64,000 nucleotides of DNA. Origin: Arthrobacter sp. SLBN-112. GTDB taxonomy: Bacteria > Actinomycetota > Actinomycetes > Actinomycetales > Micrococcaceae. The DNA lies in the NCBI RefSeq assembly GCF_030944625.1, contig NZ_JAUSXY010000001.1, positions 1,054,001 through 1,118,000 on the forward strand, given 5' to 3'. Positions 18,249 to 26,807 of this stretch are shown here, piece by piece. Position 1 is the stretch's first letter, and every line of letters begins with the position of its first letter. A program made the position numbers and the translations under genes. Below the pieces are notes generated by a model. That model was not told where the DNA came from. It saw nothing but the letters and a program-made list of their open reading frames with translations, and ran no database searches.

Positions 18249-19559
18249 CTAGTGCGCCAGGGCCGGCTCGGCCAGCTGCACCTTTTCTTCCTCGGTGGGC
18301 ACGAAGCCCGCCTGGAGTTCGGAGCGGAGCTTGGCCATGTCCAGTTCACCCTGCCATTTGGCGATGGCCACGCAGGAGACGATGTTGCAGACCGTGCTGG
18401 TCAGGGCGCGGGCCTCGCTCATGAAGCGGTCGATGCCAACGATGAGGGCAACGCCGGCCACCGGCAGGGTGGGCATGACCGTCAGCGTCGCCACCAGGGC
18501 CACGAAACCACTGCCGGTGACGCCCGCCGCGCCCTTGGAGGTCAGCAGCATCATGCCGAGCATCAGCAGGATCTGGCCCCAGCTGAGGTGGATGTCGCAG
18601 GCCTGGGCGATGAACATGGAGGCGAGGGTGAGGTAGATGGCCGTGCCGGTGAGGTTGAAGGAGTATCCGGTGGGGACCACAAGGCCCACGACGCTGCGGT
18701 CGCAACCGATCCGTTCGAGCTTGGACAGCAGACGCGGCAGGACGGGTTCGCTGGAGGACGTCGCAAGGACAATCAGGAATTCGTCCTTGAAGTAGCGCAG
18801 GATCTGCCACAGGCTGAAGCCGGTCATCTTTGCCAGGAGGCCCAGGCCCACCACCACGAAAACAATGCAGGCGGCGTAGAAGGCAAGGATCAGCATGCCG
18901 AGGTTGCCGATCGAGTGCGCGCCGTACTTGCCAACCGTGAACGCCATGGCCCCGAAGGCTCCCAGCGGAGCAACCTTCATGATGTAGCCGAATATGATGA
19001 AGAGCAGCTTGTTGAAGCTGTTGACCACATTCAGTGCCAGCTGGCCCGGCGCGCCGAGCTTGCTGAAGGCGAAGCCGCACAGCAGGGCAATAACCAGCAC
19101 GGGGAGGACCTCACCATCGGCGAAGGCGCCGACGAACGTGCTGGGGATGATGCTCAGGATAAAGTCCACGGGGTTGCTGCTCGGCAGCTGGGTGGTGTAC
19201 TTCTGCGCCACCGAGGAGTCCAGGTGCGTGGGATCGATGTGCATGCCCGCACCTGGCTGGAAAAGCATCACCGCGGCCAGGCCCAAGGCCAGGGCGAGTG
19301 CCGTCAGGGCGTAGAAGAGGCCCAGCGAGCGGATCAGGGTGGGACCCACCTTTTTGGTGTCCCGCAGGGAGGTGATGCCTCCCACGATGGTGCAGAACAC
19401 GATCGGAGCGATCATGAACTTCACGAGTTTCACGAAACCGTCGCCGATTGGCTTGAGGGATGCGCCGAGGTCCGGCCACAGTGCGCCCACAACGACGCCG
19501 AGGGCGACTCCGATGAGTACCTGGACATACAGGTGTCCGAGGATGGATTTGATCTTCAT
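18249..19559 (-). CDS. dctA: C4-dicarboxylate:cation symporter DctA
   Basis: 436 aa, the usual length. DAACS-family features are present: start MKIKSILGHLYVQVLIGVALG, a conserved serine-rich loop (ATSSSEPVLPRLLSKLERIGC), the NLTGTAIYLTLASMFIAQA signature and the ligand-site helix VMPTLPVAGVALIVGIDRFMSEAR. It imports succinate, fumarate, malate or related acids with H+ or Na+. ATG 19559 is chosen because AGGAAG lies just upstream; a longer in-frame extension has no ribosome site and is low-complexity. It follows the PrpF-type gene by 55 bp in the same operon, so the imported acid may be the isomerase's substrate. Confidence 0.93.
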   Translation of the reverse strand: MKIKSILGHLYVQVLIGVALGVVVGALWPDLGASLKPIGDGFVKLVKFMIAPIVFCTIVGGITSLRDTKKVGPTLIRSLGLFYALTALALALGLAAVMLFQPGAGMHIDPTHLDSSVAQKYTTQLPSSNPVDFILSIIPSTFVGAFADGEVLPVLVIALLCGFAFSKLGAPGQLALNVVNSFNKLLFIIFGYIMKVAPLGAFGAMAFTVGKYGAHSIGNLGMLILAFYAACIVFVVVGLGLLAKMTGFSLWQILRYFKDEFLIVLATSSSEPVLPRLLSKLERIGCDRSVVGLVVPTGYSFNLTGTAIYLTLASMFIAQACDIHLSWGQILLMLGMMLLTSKGAAGVTGSGFVALVATLTVMPTLPVAGVALIVGIDRFMSEARALTSTVCNIVSCVAIAKWQGELDMAKLRSELQAGFVPTEEEKVQLAEPALAH

Positions 19560-19614
19560 TGAACAACTTCCTGGTTGGTGCGGCCCCTTAATGATGGGGC
19601 AAAGAGAAAGGGGT

Positions 19615-20757
19615 TTAGGCGGACAGCTCGGCGGCCGGGGCCACGTCGATGTCTGCGGTTGCGATGTGGCGGGCTGCCCGGTGCAGGGCCACTTCGCTGA
19701 CGGCGCCGGTTTCATCGGAGATGATTTCGGCGGTGATGACGCCGGCGGGTGTCCCGACCCGCAACAAGCGGGCACTTCCGGCGCCGGTGGAGGGTGACGG
19801 GCCTGCTGCGTTGGCTACGACCGATGACTGCAGCGAGGCGGCAAGGGCAACTGCCACGGCTGACGTCAGGCCGATGGCAGGGTGGGGCGCGAGCATCGAC
19901 AGCATCCGCACCCGTACGTCGTGGCTGTCCGCAGGGATGGTTGTCCCGTCCGCGGCGATGTAGTCCCCGGCAGGCGCCACAACCCCGACTTTCGGGACAG
20001 CGTTCTGTGGTGGATCCTCAGGCTTCCGCAGCCCCATGATGAGGCCCGCTGATGCCCGTGCCGCGATGAGGGTGGGCAGCTGCGCGGTGAGGGTGTCCGT
20101 CATCGAGGAAAGATCGACGCCGGCCTGGTCGGCTGCGAGAAGCACGGCAGGGGCGCCGGCGTCCACCATCGTTGCGCTCAGCGTCATGCCGTTTACCTGG
20201 AGCTGGTCCACCGTGTTGCCGGTGGGCAGGAGTGCGCCGGTGTTCTGGCCCCAGGGGCCGTGGAACGAGAGGCTGACGGGAACACCGGCAGCGCTGCTGC
20301 CCGGAACCCGGGCCAGGCCGGACTTGGGAACGTGTCCGCCGGGAGTGGGAACCGTTCCGCTGAGCACGGCGCCGGAGGTGAGGTGGCGCATGCGGACCTT
20401 GGTCATGCCGTCCCGGGCGGGAACGATGCCCGTCTGGACTGCGAACAGGGCAATGGCGGTGGCGCAGTTGCCGCAGTTGGAGCCGAGTTCAACGGTTGGG
20501 TCGCCGATCCCCACTTGGGCGAAGAGGTAGTCAAGGTCAGCCTCGGCATCGGGGGTTGCCCAGATGACGGCCGCCTTTGACGTGGTGGACGTTCCTCCCC
20601 CGACGCCGTCCAGCTGCCGCGCGTCCGCTGCGCCGAAAGCTGCTGACAGCAGTGCGGGGATGTCCTCGCGGGTGGGGGCGTGGAGGGCCACGTCCCTGGC
20701 ATCGAAGAGCCAGCACTTGCTGGTGCCGCCCCGGTACCAATGTCCTTTGAGTCCCAC
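19615..20757 (-). CDS. PrpF-family isomerase (4-oxalomesaconate tautomerase/aconitate isomerase-like)
   Basis: 380 aa. Family signatures are WYRGGTSKCWLF near the start, QLDGVGGGTSTTSKAA, ELGSNCGNCATAIALFAV (the catalytic cysteine region of the PrpF/DAP-epimerase fold) and GAPAVLL. Members shift double bonds in acids such as 2-methylaconitate or 4-oxalomesaconate (GalD). GTG 20757 with GGGAG upstream is preferred over longer frames. It is cotranscribed with dctA and divergent from a LysR gene. Neither methylcitrate nor gallate genes are nearby, so the substrate is undetermined; an imported di- or tricarboxylate is a reasonable guess. Confidence 0.85.
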   Translation of the reverse strand: MGLKGHWYRGGTSKCWLFDARDVALHAPTREDIPALLSAAFGAADARQLDGVGGGTSTTSKAAVIWATPDAEADLDYLFAQVGIGDPTVELGSNCGNCATAIALFAVQTGIVPARDGMTKVRMRHLTSGAVLSGTVPTPGGHVPKSGLARVPGSSAAGVPVSLSFHGPWGQNTGALLPTGNTVDQLQVNGMTLSATMVDAGAPAVLLAADQAGVDLSSMTDTLTAQLPTLIAARASAGLIMGLRKPEDPPQNAVPKVGVVAPAGDYIAADGTTIPADSHDVRVRMLSMLAPHPAIGLTSAVAVALAASLQSSVVANAAGPSPSTGAGSARLLRVGTPAGVITAEIISDETGAVSEVALHRAARHIATADIDVAPAAELSA

Positions 20758-20884
20758 TGTATTTCTCCCTCGTAACTTGCAGTGCTCTACTTCACAGCAC
20801 CTTGTACTTCTACGATCCGGGATGGGAGGCTTCAGCACAATCGCAAATAAATGGACGACTATCTACTTTTGCTAAACTCAGTAC

Positions 20885-21790
20885 ATGGCAATCCTCGATC
20901 TCCACCGGCTCCATGTGCTCCGCGAGGTGGGCCGTTCCGGTTCCCTGACCTCCGCTGCTGCCGCCCTTTCCTTCACCACCTCGGCGGTCTCGCAGCAGAT
21001 CGCGAAACTTGAGCAGGAGATGGGCGTGGTCCTCATCGAGCGCCATCCCCGGGGCGTGGTTCTGACCGAAGCGGGGCACGCCCTGCTGCACTACGCCGAC
21101 GACATCGACAGGACCGTTGAAGCTGCCCGTGCCGAAATGGGGGAGTTCGCGGGCCTTCGGCGGGGCCAGTTGCGCCTTGGAACCTTTCCCACCGGCGGAG
21201 CATCCCTGATGCCGGACGTTGTGCTGGCGTTCCGCGCCCGCCATCCGGAGGTGGCAGTGACGGTGGTCAGCGCCCGCCGGGACGGCCTGCTGGAACGCCT
21301 GCGGCGGCGGGAAATCGAACTGACGCTCCTGTGGGACTATCCCTGGCAGCAGATCGAGGATCCTGACCTGACCCTGGTCCGGCTGACGAACGATCCGACA
21401 GTGCTGCTGGTTCCGCGGGAGCACCCCATTGCGAAACTGGGCTCGGTCCGCATCGGTTCATTGAGCGACCAGGAATGGGTGGTGCGTGACGAGCACCCCG
21501 TGGCCGACGTCCTCAGCCGGGTATGCCGCGACGCGGGGTTCGAGCCGCGGATCGCCTTCGCAGCCAACGATTACCAGGAAACGCAGGGCATGGTGGCGGC
21601 CGGTATCGGGATCGCCCTGGCTCCCAGGCTGGCGCTGACCGCTCTGCGCCCCGACGTCGTAGCCGTCCCTCTCGCCGGTTCCCCGAAACGGCGGATCCTC
21701 CTCGCCCATCTTGCAAGCCGTCGGCTCAGCCCCGCTGCGCAGCAGGCAACCCAGGTGTTTCAGTCCATTGCCAAAGGGCAGGCTCCCTGA
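20885..21790 (+). CDS. LysR-family transcriptional regulator
   Basis: 301 aa. The N-terminal winged helix is clear (LHVLREVGRSGSLTSAAAAL, TTSAVSQQIAKLEQEMG), followed by a periplasmic-binding-like effector domain (LRLGTFPTGGASLMPDVVLAFR, GIGIALAPRLAL). It is divergent from prpF-dctA across 127 bp, the classic arrangement for a LysR activator of that operon with a carboxylate co-inducer (inference). The shared region is AT-rich near the LysR start (AATAAATGGACGACTATC). Confidence 0.92.
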   Translation: MAILDLHRLHVLREVGRSGSLTSAAAALSFTTSAVSQQIAKLEQEMGVVLIERHPRGVVLTEAGHALLHYADDIDRTVEAARAEMGEFAGLRRGQLRLGTFPTGGASLMPDVVLAFRARHPEVAVTVVSARRDGLLERLRRREIELTLLWDYPWQQIEDPDLTLVRLTNDPTVLLVPREHPIAKLGSVRIGSLSDQEWVVRDEHPVADVLSRVCRDAGFEPRIAFAANDYQETQGMVAAGIGIALAPRLALTALRPDVVAVPLAGSPKRRILLAHLASRRLSPAAQQATQVFQSIAKGQAP

Positions 21791-21863
21791 CAAAGGAGGG
21801 GTCCCGTTCCCGTCGGGAGTATGCCACTTCCCACTCTCGGGAATTCGTCCCAACATCTCTGCG

Positions 21864-21883
21864 TACTACTGTATACAGTGGTA
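21864..21883. promoter_or_regulatory. Palindromic operator of the GntR gene
   Basis: A 20-bp near-perfect palindrome with a perfect 12-bp core, ACTGTATACAGT (21868-21879), plus outer TAC/GTA. It ends 26 bp before the GntR start. TGTATACA-type cores are common for FCD-class GntR proteins, so autoregulation is likely. Confidence 0.65.
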
Positions 21884-21909
21884 TGCGGAACTAAGTGGAA
21901 AGAGGAAAA

Positions 21910-22545
21910 GTGGCCACACCCGTCCATCAACGGCTTCGCGAGGACGTTCTGGCAAGCGTCTTCGCCCCGGACGAGCCGCTCACGGAGGCCAAGCTCACCG
22001 AGCGGTACGGGGCCTCCCGGACGCCGGTGCGGGAGGCGTTGCAGCGGCTGGAACAGGACGGTCTCCTCGAACGCCGCGGCAAGGCCGTTGTTGTCCGCAC
22101 GCATTCGGCCGAAGAGATCATCGACATCTACGAGTCGCGAATCATCCTCGAACAGGCCGCCGCTTCCAAGGCTGCCATCAAGGCAACGTCGCTGGATAAG
22201 CGCTCGCTCAACGCGCTGCTGCTGAAGATGCGCGATCTGGACGTCAATGATGGGCGAATGCTCGCGGACACGAACCGCACCTTCCACACACAGCTCTGGC
22301 ACGCCACCCACAGCCCCTCGCTGATCAGCCTGCTGGAGCGTTTGGACCAGCAGGTGCGGCGGTATTCCTTCACAACGCTGACCTACCCCGGCAGGTGGCC
22401 GGCGGTGCTGGCGGCCTACACCGAACTGCTGGCAGCCATCGAGGAGGGCGACCCCGAACGCGCAGGCAACGTGGCAGCCCGGCACATGACGGAGGCCCTG
22501 GCCATCAGGTTGAAGATGTACGCCGAGGACCCCCGGACGCTCTAG
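21910..22545 (+). CDS. GntR-family regulator, FadR/FCD subclass
   Basis: 211 aa. A winged helix (LTEAKLTERYGASRTPVREALQRLEQDGLLERRG) precedes an all-helical FCD ligand domain with the metal-type residues of the class (DTNRTFHTQLWHATHS, ... HMTEAL). The GTG at 21910 has AGAGGA just upstream; an earlier in-frame GTG at 21895 lacks a ribosome site. Regulated genes are not obvious. Candidates are itself, through the palindrome upstream, and the lipoprotein gene downstream. It probably senses a carboxylate. Confidence 0.9.
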   Translation: MATPVHQRLREDVLASVFAPDEPLTEAKLTERYGASRTPVREALQRLEQDGLLERRGKAVVVRTHSAEEIIDIYESRIILEQAAASKAAIKATSLDKRSLNALLLKMRDLDVNDGRMLADTNRTFHTQLWHATHSPSLISLLERLDQQVRRYSFTTLTYPGRWPAVLAAYTELLAAIEEGDPERAGNVAARHMTEALAIRLKMYAEDPRTL

Positions 22546-22654
22546 GTACACCCTGCCTGGCAGCGTCCCTTCAATCCCGCCGGCAGATGTTCCTGCATAC
22601 TCCATCGCAACAGGAATCCCGAAAGTCGGGCGCAGGGCATCAGCCGGTGCAAAG

Positions 22655-22694
22655 AGGAGGGGCAGGCTCCAATGGGCCTCCCCTCCTCGCTTTT
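22655..22694 (+). terminator. Rho-independent terminator after the GntR gene
   Basis: GAGGAGGGGCAGG pairs with CCTCCCTCCTC (a two-base bulge), followed by GCTTTT. Confidence 0.7.
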
Positions 22695-22713
22695 CCGGCG
22701 CCTGGTGCGCCGG
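22695..22713. other. Short GC hairpin
   Basis: CCGGCGC / GCGCCGG with a CTGGT loop, immediately after the terminator T-run and followed by a second CTTTT. Confidence 0.5.
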
Positions 22714-22736
22714 CCGCTTTTGCTGGAACGGGCGAC

Positions 22737-22763
22737 GACGACGGCGGGGTGAGTGCCGTCGTC
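22737..22763 (+). repeat. Dispersed intergenic hairpin, copy 2
   Basis: Arms GACGACGGC / GCCGTCGTC with a 9-nt loop (GGGGTGAGT). It is preceded by TTTTGCTGGAACGGG, which closely matches the flank of copy 3. Confidence 0.7.
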
Positions 22764-22869
22764 GAGCCTTCCGCGGGGGCTGGCTCTGCAGGAAGTGTCC
22801 GTTCGGACGCACAGCAACGGCACAGCAGCAACCGGCCTACCGCATAGCGCCGCGCGGTTTCCTTGCATC

Positions 22870-23781
22870 ATGACCACTTCACGCACACCCCACCAGCCCG
22901 ACTTCGACCAGCCGCACCCCGATCACGACCGGGGGCTGGAGTTCGACCTGAACACCCTGGTGAGCCGCAGGTCCCTGGGACTGTTCCTGGGTGCAGGCGG
23001 CGCGGCTGCCGCGCTCGCCGCCTGTACCCCGGCCGGGAACACTGGTGCCACGTCGTCAGCCACTTCCTCAGCGACCGCCACTGCTTCGGCGACTGCCGCC
23101 GGCTCGTCTGCCGCCACCGCCACACCAACGCTGACCCGGGCCATCGCCGAATGCGGCGTGGAAATCCCGGAGGAAACCGCGGGCCCGTATCCGGGCGATG
23201 GCTCCAACGGGCCGAACGTCCTGGAAGCGTCCGGGGTGGTGCGCCGGGACATCACTTCGAGCTTCGGCACGGCTTCTGCGAAGGCCGAGGGCGTTCCGCT
23301 GACCTTCACCCTGACCCTCCTGGACAACGCCAACGGCTGCACCCCGATGGCCGGCGCCGCGGTGTACGCCTGGCACTGCGACCGCGACGGGAAGTACTCG
23401 ATGTATGACTCGAGCCTGAAGAACGAGAACTACCTCCGCGGCGTGCAGGAAGCCGATGCCAACGGGCAGGTCACGTTTACGTCCATCTTCCCGGCCGCCT
23501 ACTCCGGGCGCTGGCCGCACATCCTCTCCGAGGTGTTCGAGTCCATGAACAACGCCACCTCTGCCGGGCAGGTGCTGGCCGTCTCCCAGGTCGCGTTGCC
23601 GAAGGCGGCCTGCGACGACGTCTACGCCACCCCCGGATACGAAAAGAGCATCACCAACATGACCCGCACCACCCTGCAGTCGGACAACGTGTTCGGGGAC
23701 GACCTCGGCATCTACCAGCTGGCGACGATGACCGGCTCGGCCGCGGCCGGTTACACGGCGGGGCTCAACGTGACCATCTAG
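22870..23781 (+). CDS. Secreted intradiol-dioxygenase-like lipoprotein, one metal ligand missing
   Basis: 303 aa. The N-terminus combines a twin-arginine-like start (SRRSLGLFLGAGGAAAALAAC) with a lipobox Cys at 52, then a Ser/Ala/Thr linker and a dioxygenase_C-type beta-sandwich. Expected iron ligands of intradiol enzymes are two Tyr and an H-x-H pair. Tyr176 (HCDRDGKYSMYD) and Tyr211 (FPAAYSGRW) are candidate ligands and His217 is present, but the motif reads PHIL, so residue 219 is Leu where His is expected. It may therefore be inactive or use another ligand. ATG 22870 has no strong ribosome site. Exported members of this family are common in actinobacteria and of unclear substrate. Confidence 0.8.
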   Translation: MTTSRTPHQPDFDQPHPDHDRGLEFDLNTLVSRRSLGLFLGAGGAAAALAACTPAGNTGATSSATSSATATASATAAGSSAATATPTLTRAIAECGVEIPEETAGPYPGDGSNGPNVLEASGVVRRDITSSFGTASAKAEGVPLTFTLTLLDNANGCTPMAGAAVYAWHCDRDGKYSMYDSSLKNENYLRGVQEADANGQVTFTSIFPAAYSGRWPHILSEVFESMNNATSAGQVLAVSQVALPKAACDDVYATPGYEKSITNMTRTTLQSDNVFGDDLGIYQLATMTGSAAAGYTAGLNVTI

Positions 23782-23885
23782 CGCGTCGGAGCTCCTCAGG
23801 TCCAGGCAACTGCCCCCGGTTCCGTTACATCGGTCTGTTATTAAGGGACAATCAAGGGGTCAACATCTGAGGACTGGGCGGATCG

Positions 23886-25364
23886 ATGGGGCACGGTATG
23901 GGGCGCACCGGCGGGAGCGTAGCTGCTGCCTGCCTGCGGATCTTCCTGGCGGCGATTTGCGTGGTGGCGCTTATCTGCGGCGGGGACGGTACGTCCGGGG
24001 CGCCATACGTGACCATGCGGCCGCATGAACGGGTTTCAAGCCAACCGCAGGCCGAGCCCCTGCCCACCCTGGTGTCGGACATGTTGGATCGCGCGGTCGG
24101 GGCGCCCGGCGGGTACCCCATGACGTTGACCGCCCACGTCGGAGATCATCGCGTCAATGCGTCCTGGACCTATATCGACGGGCTGCCGGGGTTGAACATG
24201 CAGGTCGATTCCTGGCTGCTTGGCGTCCTGGATGCGGCCGCGCCGGCCGGCAGCCGCTACCGGCCCGCGATGGCACTGAACGCACTCCAGCCCTTGAACC
24301 AGGAAATGACCGTCTCGGCGGCGCCCGTGCAGGCTGCCGGAACAATCGTCGTCGTCCGTGAAAAAGTGAAGAGTTCCGGGACGAACGGGACGGGCTCCGT
24401 AAGGTCTGCCACCGTGTACGTCGACACAGTCACCGGGCAACTGCGCAGCGGCGCGGAATTGCTTCGGCCGGAGTCTGTCCCCGGCATCCAATCCCGCATC
24501 ACGGGTGTCCCGGCGGACATCGCGGCGCCTTCCCAGCAGGAACCACCGGTGACCGACCTGCTTCTCAGCCCATCGGGGGAACTCACGGTAACGGCGGAGT
24601 TGCCCGGGGGGCCCGGCCGCCAGGTGTCCATGACGATGAGTGCCGGCGATGCCAGGGCGGCGCTCAGCGACTACGGCCGCCACGTGCTGGGGCAGCTGAA
24701 CGCCGCCGCGGTCCCGCGTCCGGCGACGGCACCGGCACTCCGGCATGTGAACTGCGACATCGTCCCGTGCGCTGCCTTGACGTACGACGACGGGCCGGAC
24801 GCCCGCACGACACCGCAGCTTTTGGCCATCCTGGCAGAGAGAAAAGCCCAAGCCACCTTCTTCATGACCGGGTCCAATACTGCCGCCAACCCATCAATCG
24901 CGAAACAAGTGGCCGACGCAGGCTACGCGATCGGAAACCATACCTACAGCCACCCTTATCTCACCAAGCTGCCCATCCCCGCGGTCAAGAAGGAGATCGA
25001 GCGTACGGACGCCGCCATCCTGGCCGCCACCGGGTCCACCCCGGCCATGATGCGGCCGCCCTACGGTGCAGCTGATGCCGCCGTGCAGGGTGCGGTGGGC
25101 AAACCACTCATTATCTGGGCCGTCGACTCGCTTGACTGGCAGAGCAAGAACCCGGCGGCCTTTGTGCCCAAAGTGCTCAAGGAAATTACGCCCGGGGCCG
25201 TGGTGCTCATGCACGACGTCCAGCCAACGACAATAGCCGGACAACAGGAACTGATCTCCACCCTGCAAGGGCAGGGCTACCGGCTGGTGTCAGTCCCGCA
25301 GCTCTTCGAAGGAACGCCGCTCATCCCTGGCCACGTCTACAGGTCCCGGCCCGCGCGCCCATAG
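23886..25364 (+). CDS. Secreted/membrane-anchored polysaccharide deacetylase (NodB domain)
   Basis: 492 aa. An N-terminal hydrophobic segment (LRIFLAAICVVALICGG) is a signal or anchor. An unassigned 240-residue extracellular domain follows, then a NodB homology domain with TYDDGP at 299-304 (metal and base Asp), HTYSH at 352-356 (metal His pair), RPPYGA and a C-terminal LMHD. The family removes N- or O-acetyl groups from peptidoglycan or other glycans. It appears monocistronic; the next gene is convergent. Confidence 0.9.
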   Translation: MGHGMGRTGGSVAAACLRIFLAAICVVALICGGDGTSGAPYVTMRPHERVSSQPQAEPLPTLVSDMLDRAVGAPGGYPMTLTAHVGDHRVNASWTYIDGLPGLNMQVDSWLLGVLDAAAPAGSRYRPAMALNALQPLNQEMTVSAAPVQAAGTIVVVREKVKSSGTNGTGSVRSATVYVDTVTGQLRSGAELLRPESVPGIQSRITGVPADIAAPSQQEPPVTDLLLSPSGELTVTAELPGGPGRQVSMTMSAGDARAALSDYGRHVLGQLNAAAVPRPATAPALRHVNCDIVPCAALTYDDGPDARTTPQLLAILAERKAQATFFMTGSNTAANPSIAKQVADAGYAIGNHTYSHPYLTKLPIPAVKKEIERTDAAILAATGSTPAMMRPPYGAADAAVQGAVGKPLIIWAVDSLDWQSKNPAAFVPKVLKEITPGAVVLMHDVQPTTIAGQQELISTLQGQGYRLVSVPQLFEGTPLIPGHVYRSRPARP

Positions 25365-25439
25365 GCGGACGTTCCGGCCGCGTTGAAGCAGGATGCCACG
25401 ACGCCGCGCGAAGGGGCGCGCTGGCCGCCGTGACGGGGG

Positions 25440-26666
25440 TCATTCCAGCAACAGGCCTCCGGACCGGGGTGCCAGGACGTGGTCAAGGACGATGCAGGCG
25501 GCTCCCACGGCCGTGATGTCCTCGCCGAGAACCGAACCCACCAGCTCGACTTCGTGGATCATTCCCATGGCCAGGCGGTTGGCAAGGGCGGCGTGGAGGA
25601 CTTCAAGGTATCGGGTTCCGACCGGGGGCCAGGACGGTCCACCGAAGACGATGCCATCGACGTCGAGCAGGTTCGCGATGTCCTCCACGGCACGGGCAAG
25701 GCGGTCCGCTGCTTCCTGGAAGATCGACGAGGCGCTTTGGTCCCCGGCATCCGCCAACGCCGCCAGCTTGTGGAAGTGGTCGGTGATTTGGCGCAGGTCC
25801 GAATCGTCGACGGGGCCGGAGAGGATCCCCTTGACGACGGCGTCGTTGACCAGCTCGACGGGCATGATGGATATGCCCAGGCAGCCCTTGCGTCCGCAAC
25901 CGCACAGCCGGCCTCCCTCACCGGTGGAAAAATGTCCGATCTCGCCCACATTGTTCGAAGATCCGCGCACCACTTCGCCGTTCATCACCACGGCTGCGCC
26001 GACGCCGCTGCCGAGGTAGACGAAGGCAAAATTCTGGTCTGATCTCTTGTCCCGCACCCACAACTCGGCGTGGGCTGCCGCGGCTGAGTCCTTATCCAGG
26101 AAGACGGGAAATCCCGTGGCTTTCCCGAGCGATTCCCGCAATTCCACGCGCTCCCAGCCGGTCAGCATCGGCGGCCCAACCACGGCGCCCTGATCGAACT
26201 CGATGGGTCCGGGTGCGGCGATGCCTACTCCCAGGACGCGCGTCCGGGGTATATCCGTTTCGCTGATCAGATCCTCAATGGCAGCCGCAATCCGTGCCAC
26301 GGTTTCTTCCGGTCCGGCAACGGCCACCACCGGGAGGTGTTTGCGGTGCACCACCGTACCTGCCAGGTCCAGCAGCACGAACGTGAGCATGGATGGATCC
26401 AGGTGGGCCCCCACCGCATATTTGCTCTTCGGATCGATGGTCAGCGTGGTTCGCGGTTTGCCCTGGGGGACGTGCACTTTTCCGCTCTCCAGGATCAGTC
26501 CCAGATCCAGCAGCCGCCTCGCGATGTTGGACACCGTCTGCGTGGACAGGCCCGTTGCGCCGATGAGTTCCACCCTGCTCATCCCTGATTCCGAGCGGCG
26601 CACGAGGTCCAGTACAACGGCCTGATTGAAGGCGCTGACACGCTCCAGATTCGATCCGCGAGGCAT
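25440..26666 (-). CDS. ROK-family transcriptional repressor (NagC/XylR type)
   Basis: 408 aa. N-terminal winged helix (MSRVELIGATGLSTQTVSNIARRLLDLGLILES), then a ROK sugar-kinase-like domain with GIAAPGPIEFDQG, GSGVGAAVVMNGEVVRG, EIGHF and the zinc-binding CGCGRKGCLG. It is divergent from the sugar-binding protein. Two near-identical operator-like sequences mark the promoters at both ends of the sugar cluster (26679-26698 and 37250-37269), so it most likely represses both operons and releases them on binding a sugar. Confidence 0.93.
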   Translation of the reverse strand: MPRGSNLERVSAFNQAVVLDLVRRSESGMSRVELIGATGLSTQTVSNIARRLLDLGLILESGKVHVPQGKPRTTLTIDPKSKYAVGAHLDPSMLTFVLLDLAGTVVHRKHLPVVAVAGPEETVARIAAAIEDLISETDIPRTRVLGVGIAAPGPIEFDQGAVVGPPMLTGWERVELRESLGKATGFPVFLDKDSAAAAHAELWVRDKRSDQNFAFVYLGSGVGAAVVMNGEVVRGSSNNVGEIGHFSTGEGGRLCGCGRKGCLGISIMPVELVNDAVVKGILSGPVDDSDLRQITDHFHKLAALADAGDQSASSIFQEAADRLARAVEDIANLLDVDGIVFGGPSWPPVGTRYLEVLHAALANRLAMGMIHEVELVGSVLGEDITAVGAACIVLDHVLAPRSGGLLLE

Positions 26667-26678
26667 CCGAACTCCCTA

Positions 26679-26717
26679 ACTCAATTTATTTGACTAAGCC
26701 CGATCCTAGACTATAGT
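26679..26717 (+). promoter_or_regulatory. Promoter and ROK operator of the sugar ABC operon
   Basis: ACTCAATTTATTTGACTAAG (26679-26698) contains an inverted TCAA-N5-TTGA and overlaps the -35 box TTGACT (26690-26695). A 16-bp spacer leads to TATAGT (26712-26717). Bound repressor would block RNA polymerase. The operator matches 17 of 20 bases of that at 37250-37269. Confidence 0.75.
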
Positions 26718-26807
26718 GGCCTGTATCACAGGCTGTCTGTTAGTTCGGACACTCCAACAAGTAGCTTCGCAGAGGCGGAGCTCTGTCTCCCAAAGGGATC
26801 CCCTGAT

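Larger units (their letters stand above)
22546..22869. other. Intergenic region rich in hairpins (324 bp)
   Basis: It contains a T-tailed terminator (22655-22694), a second GC hairpin (22695-22713) and copy 2 of the dispersed hairpin (22737-22763). No coding sequence is supported. Confidence 0.7.
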
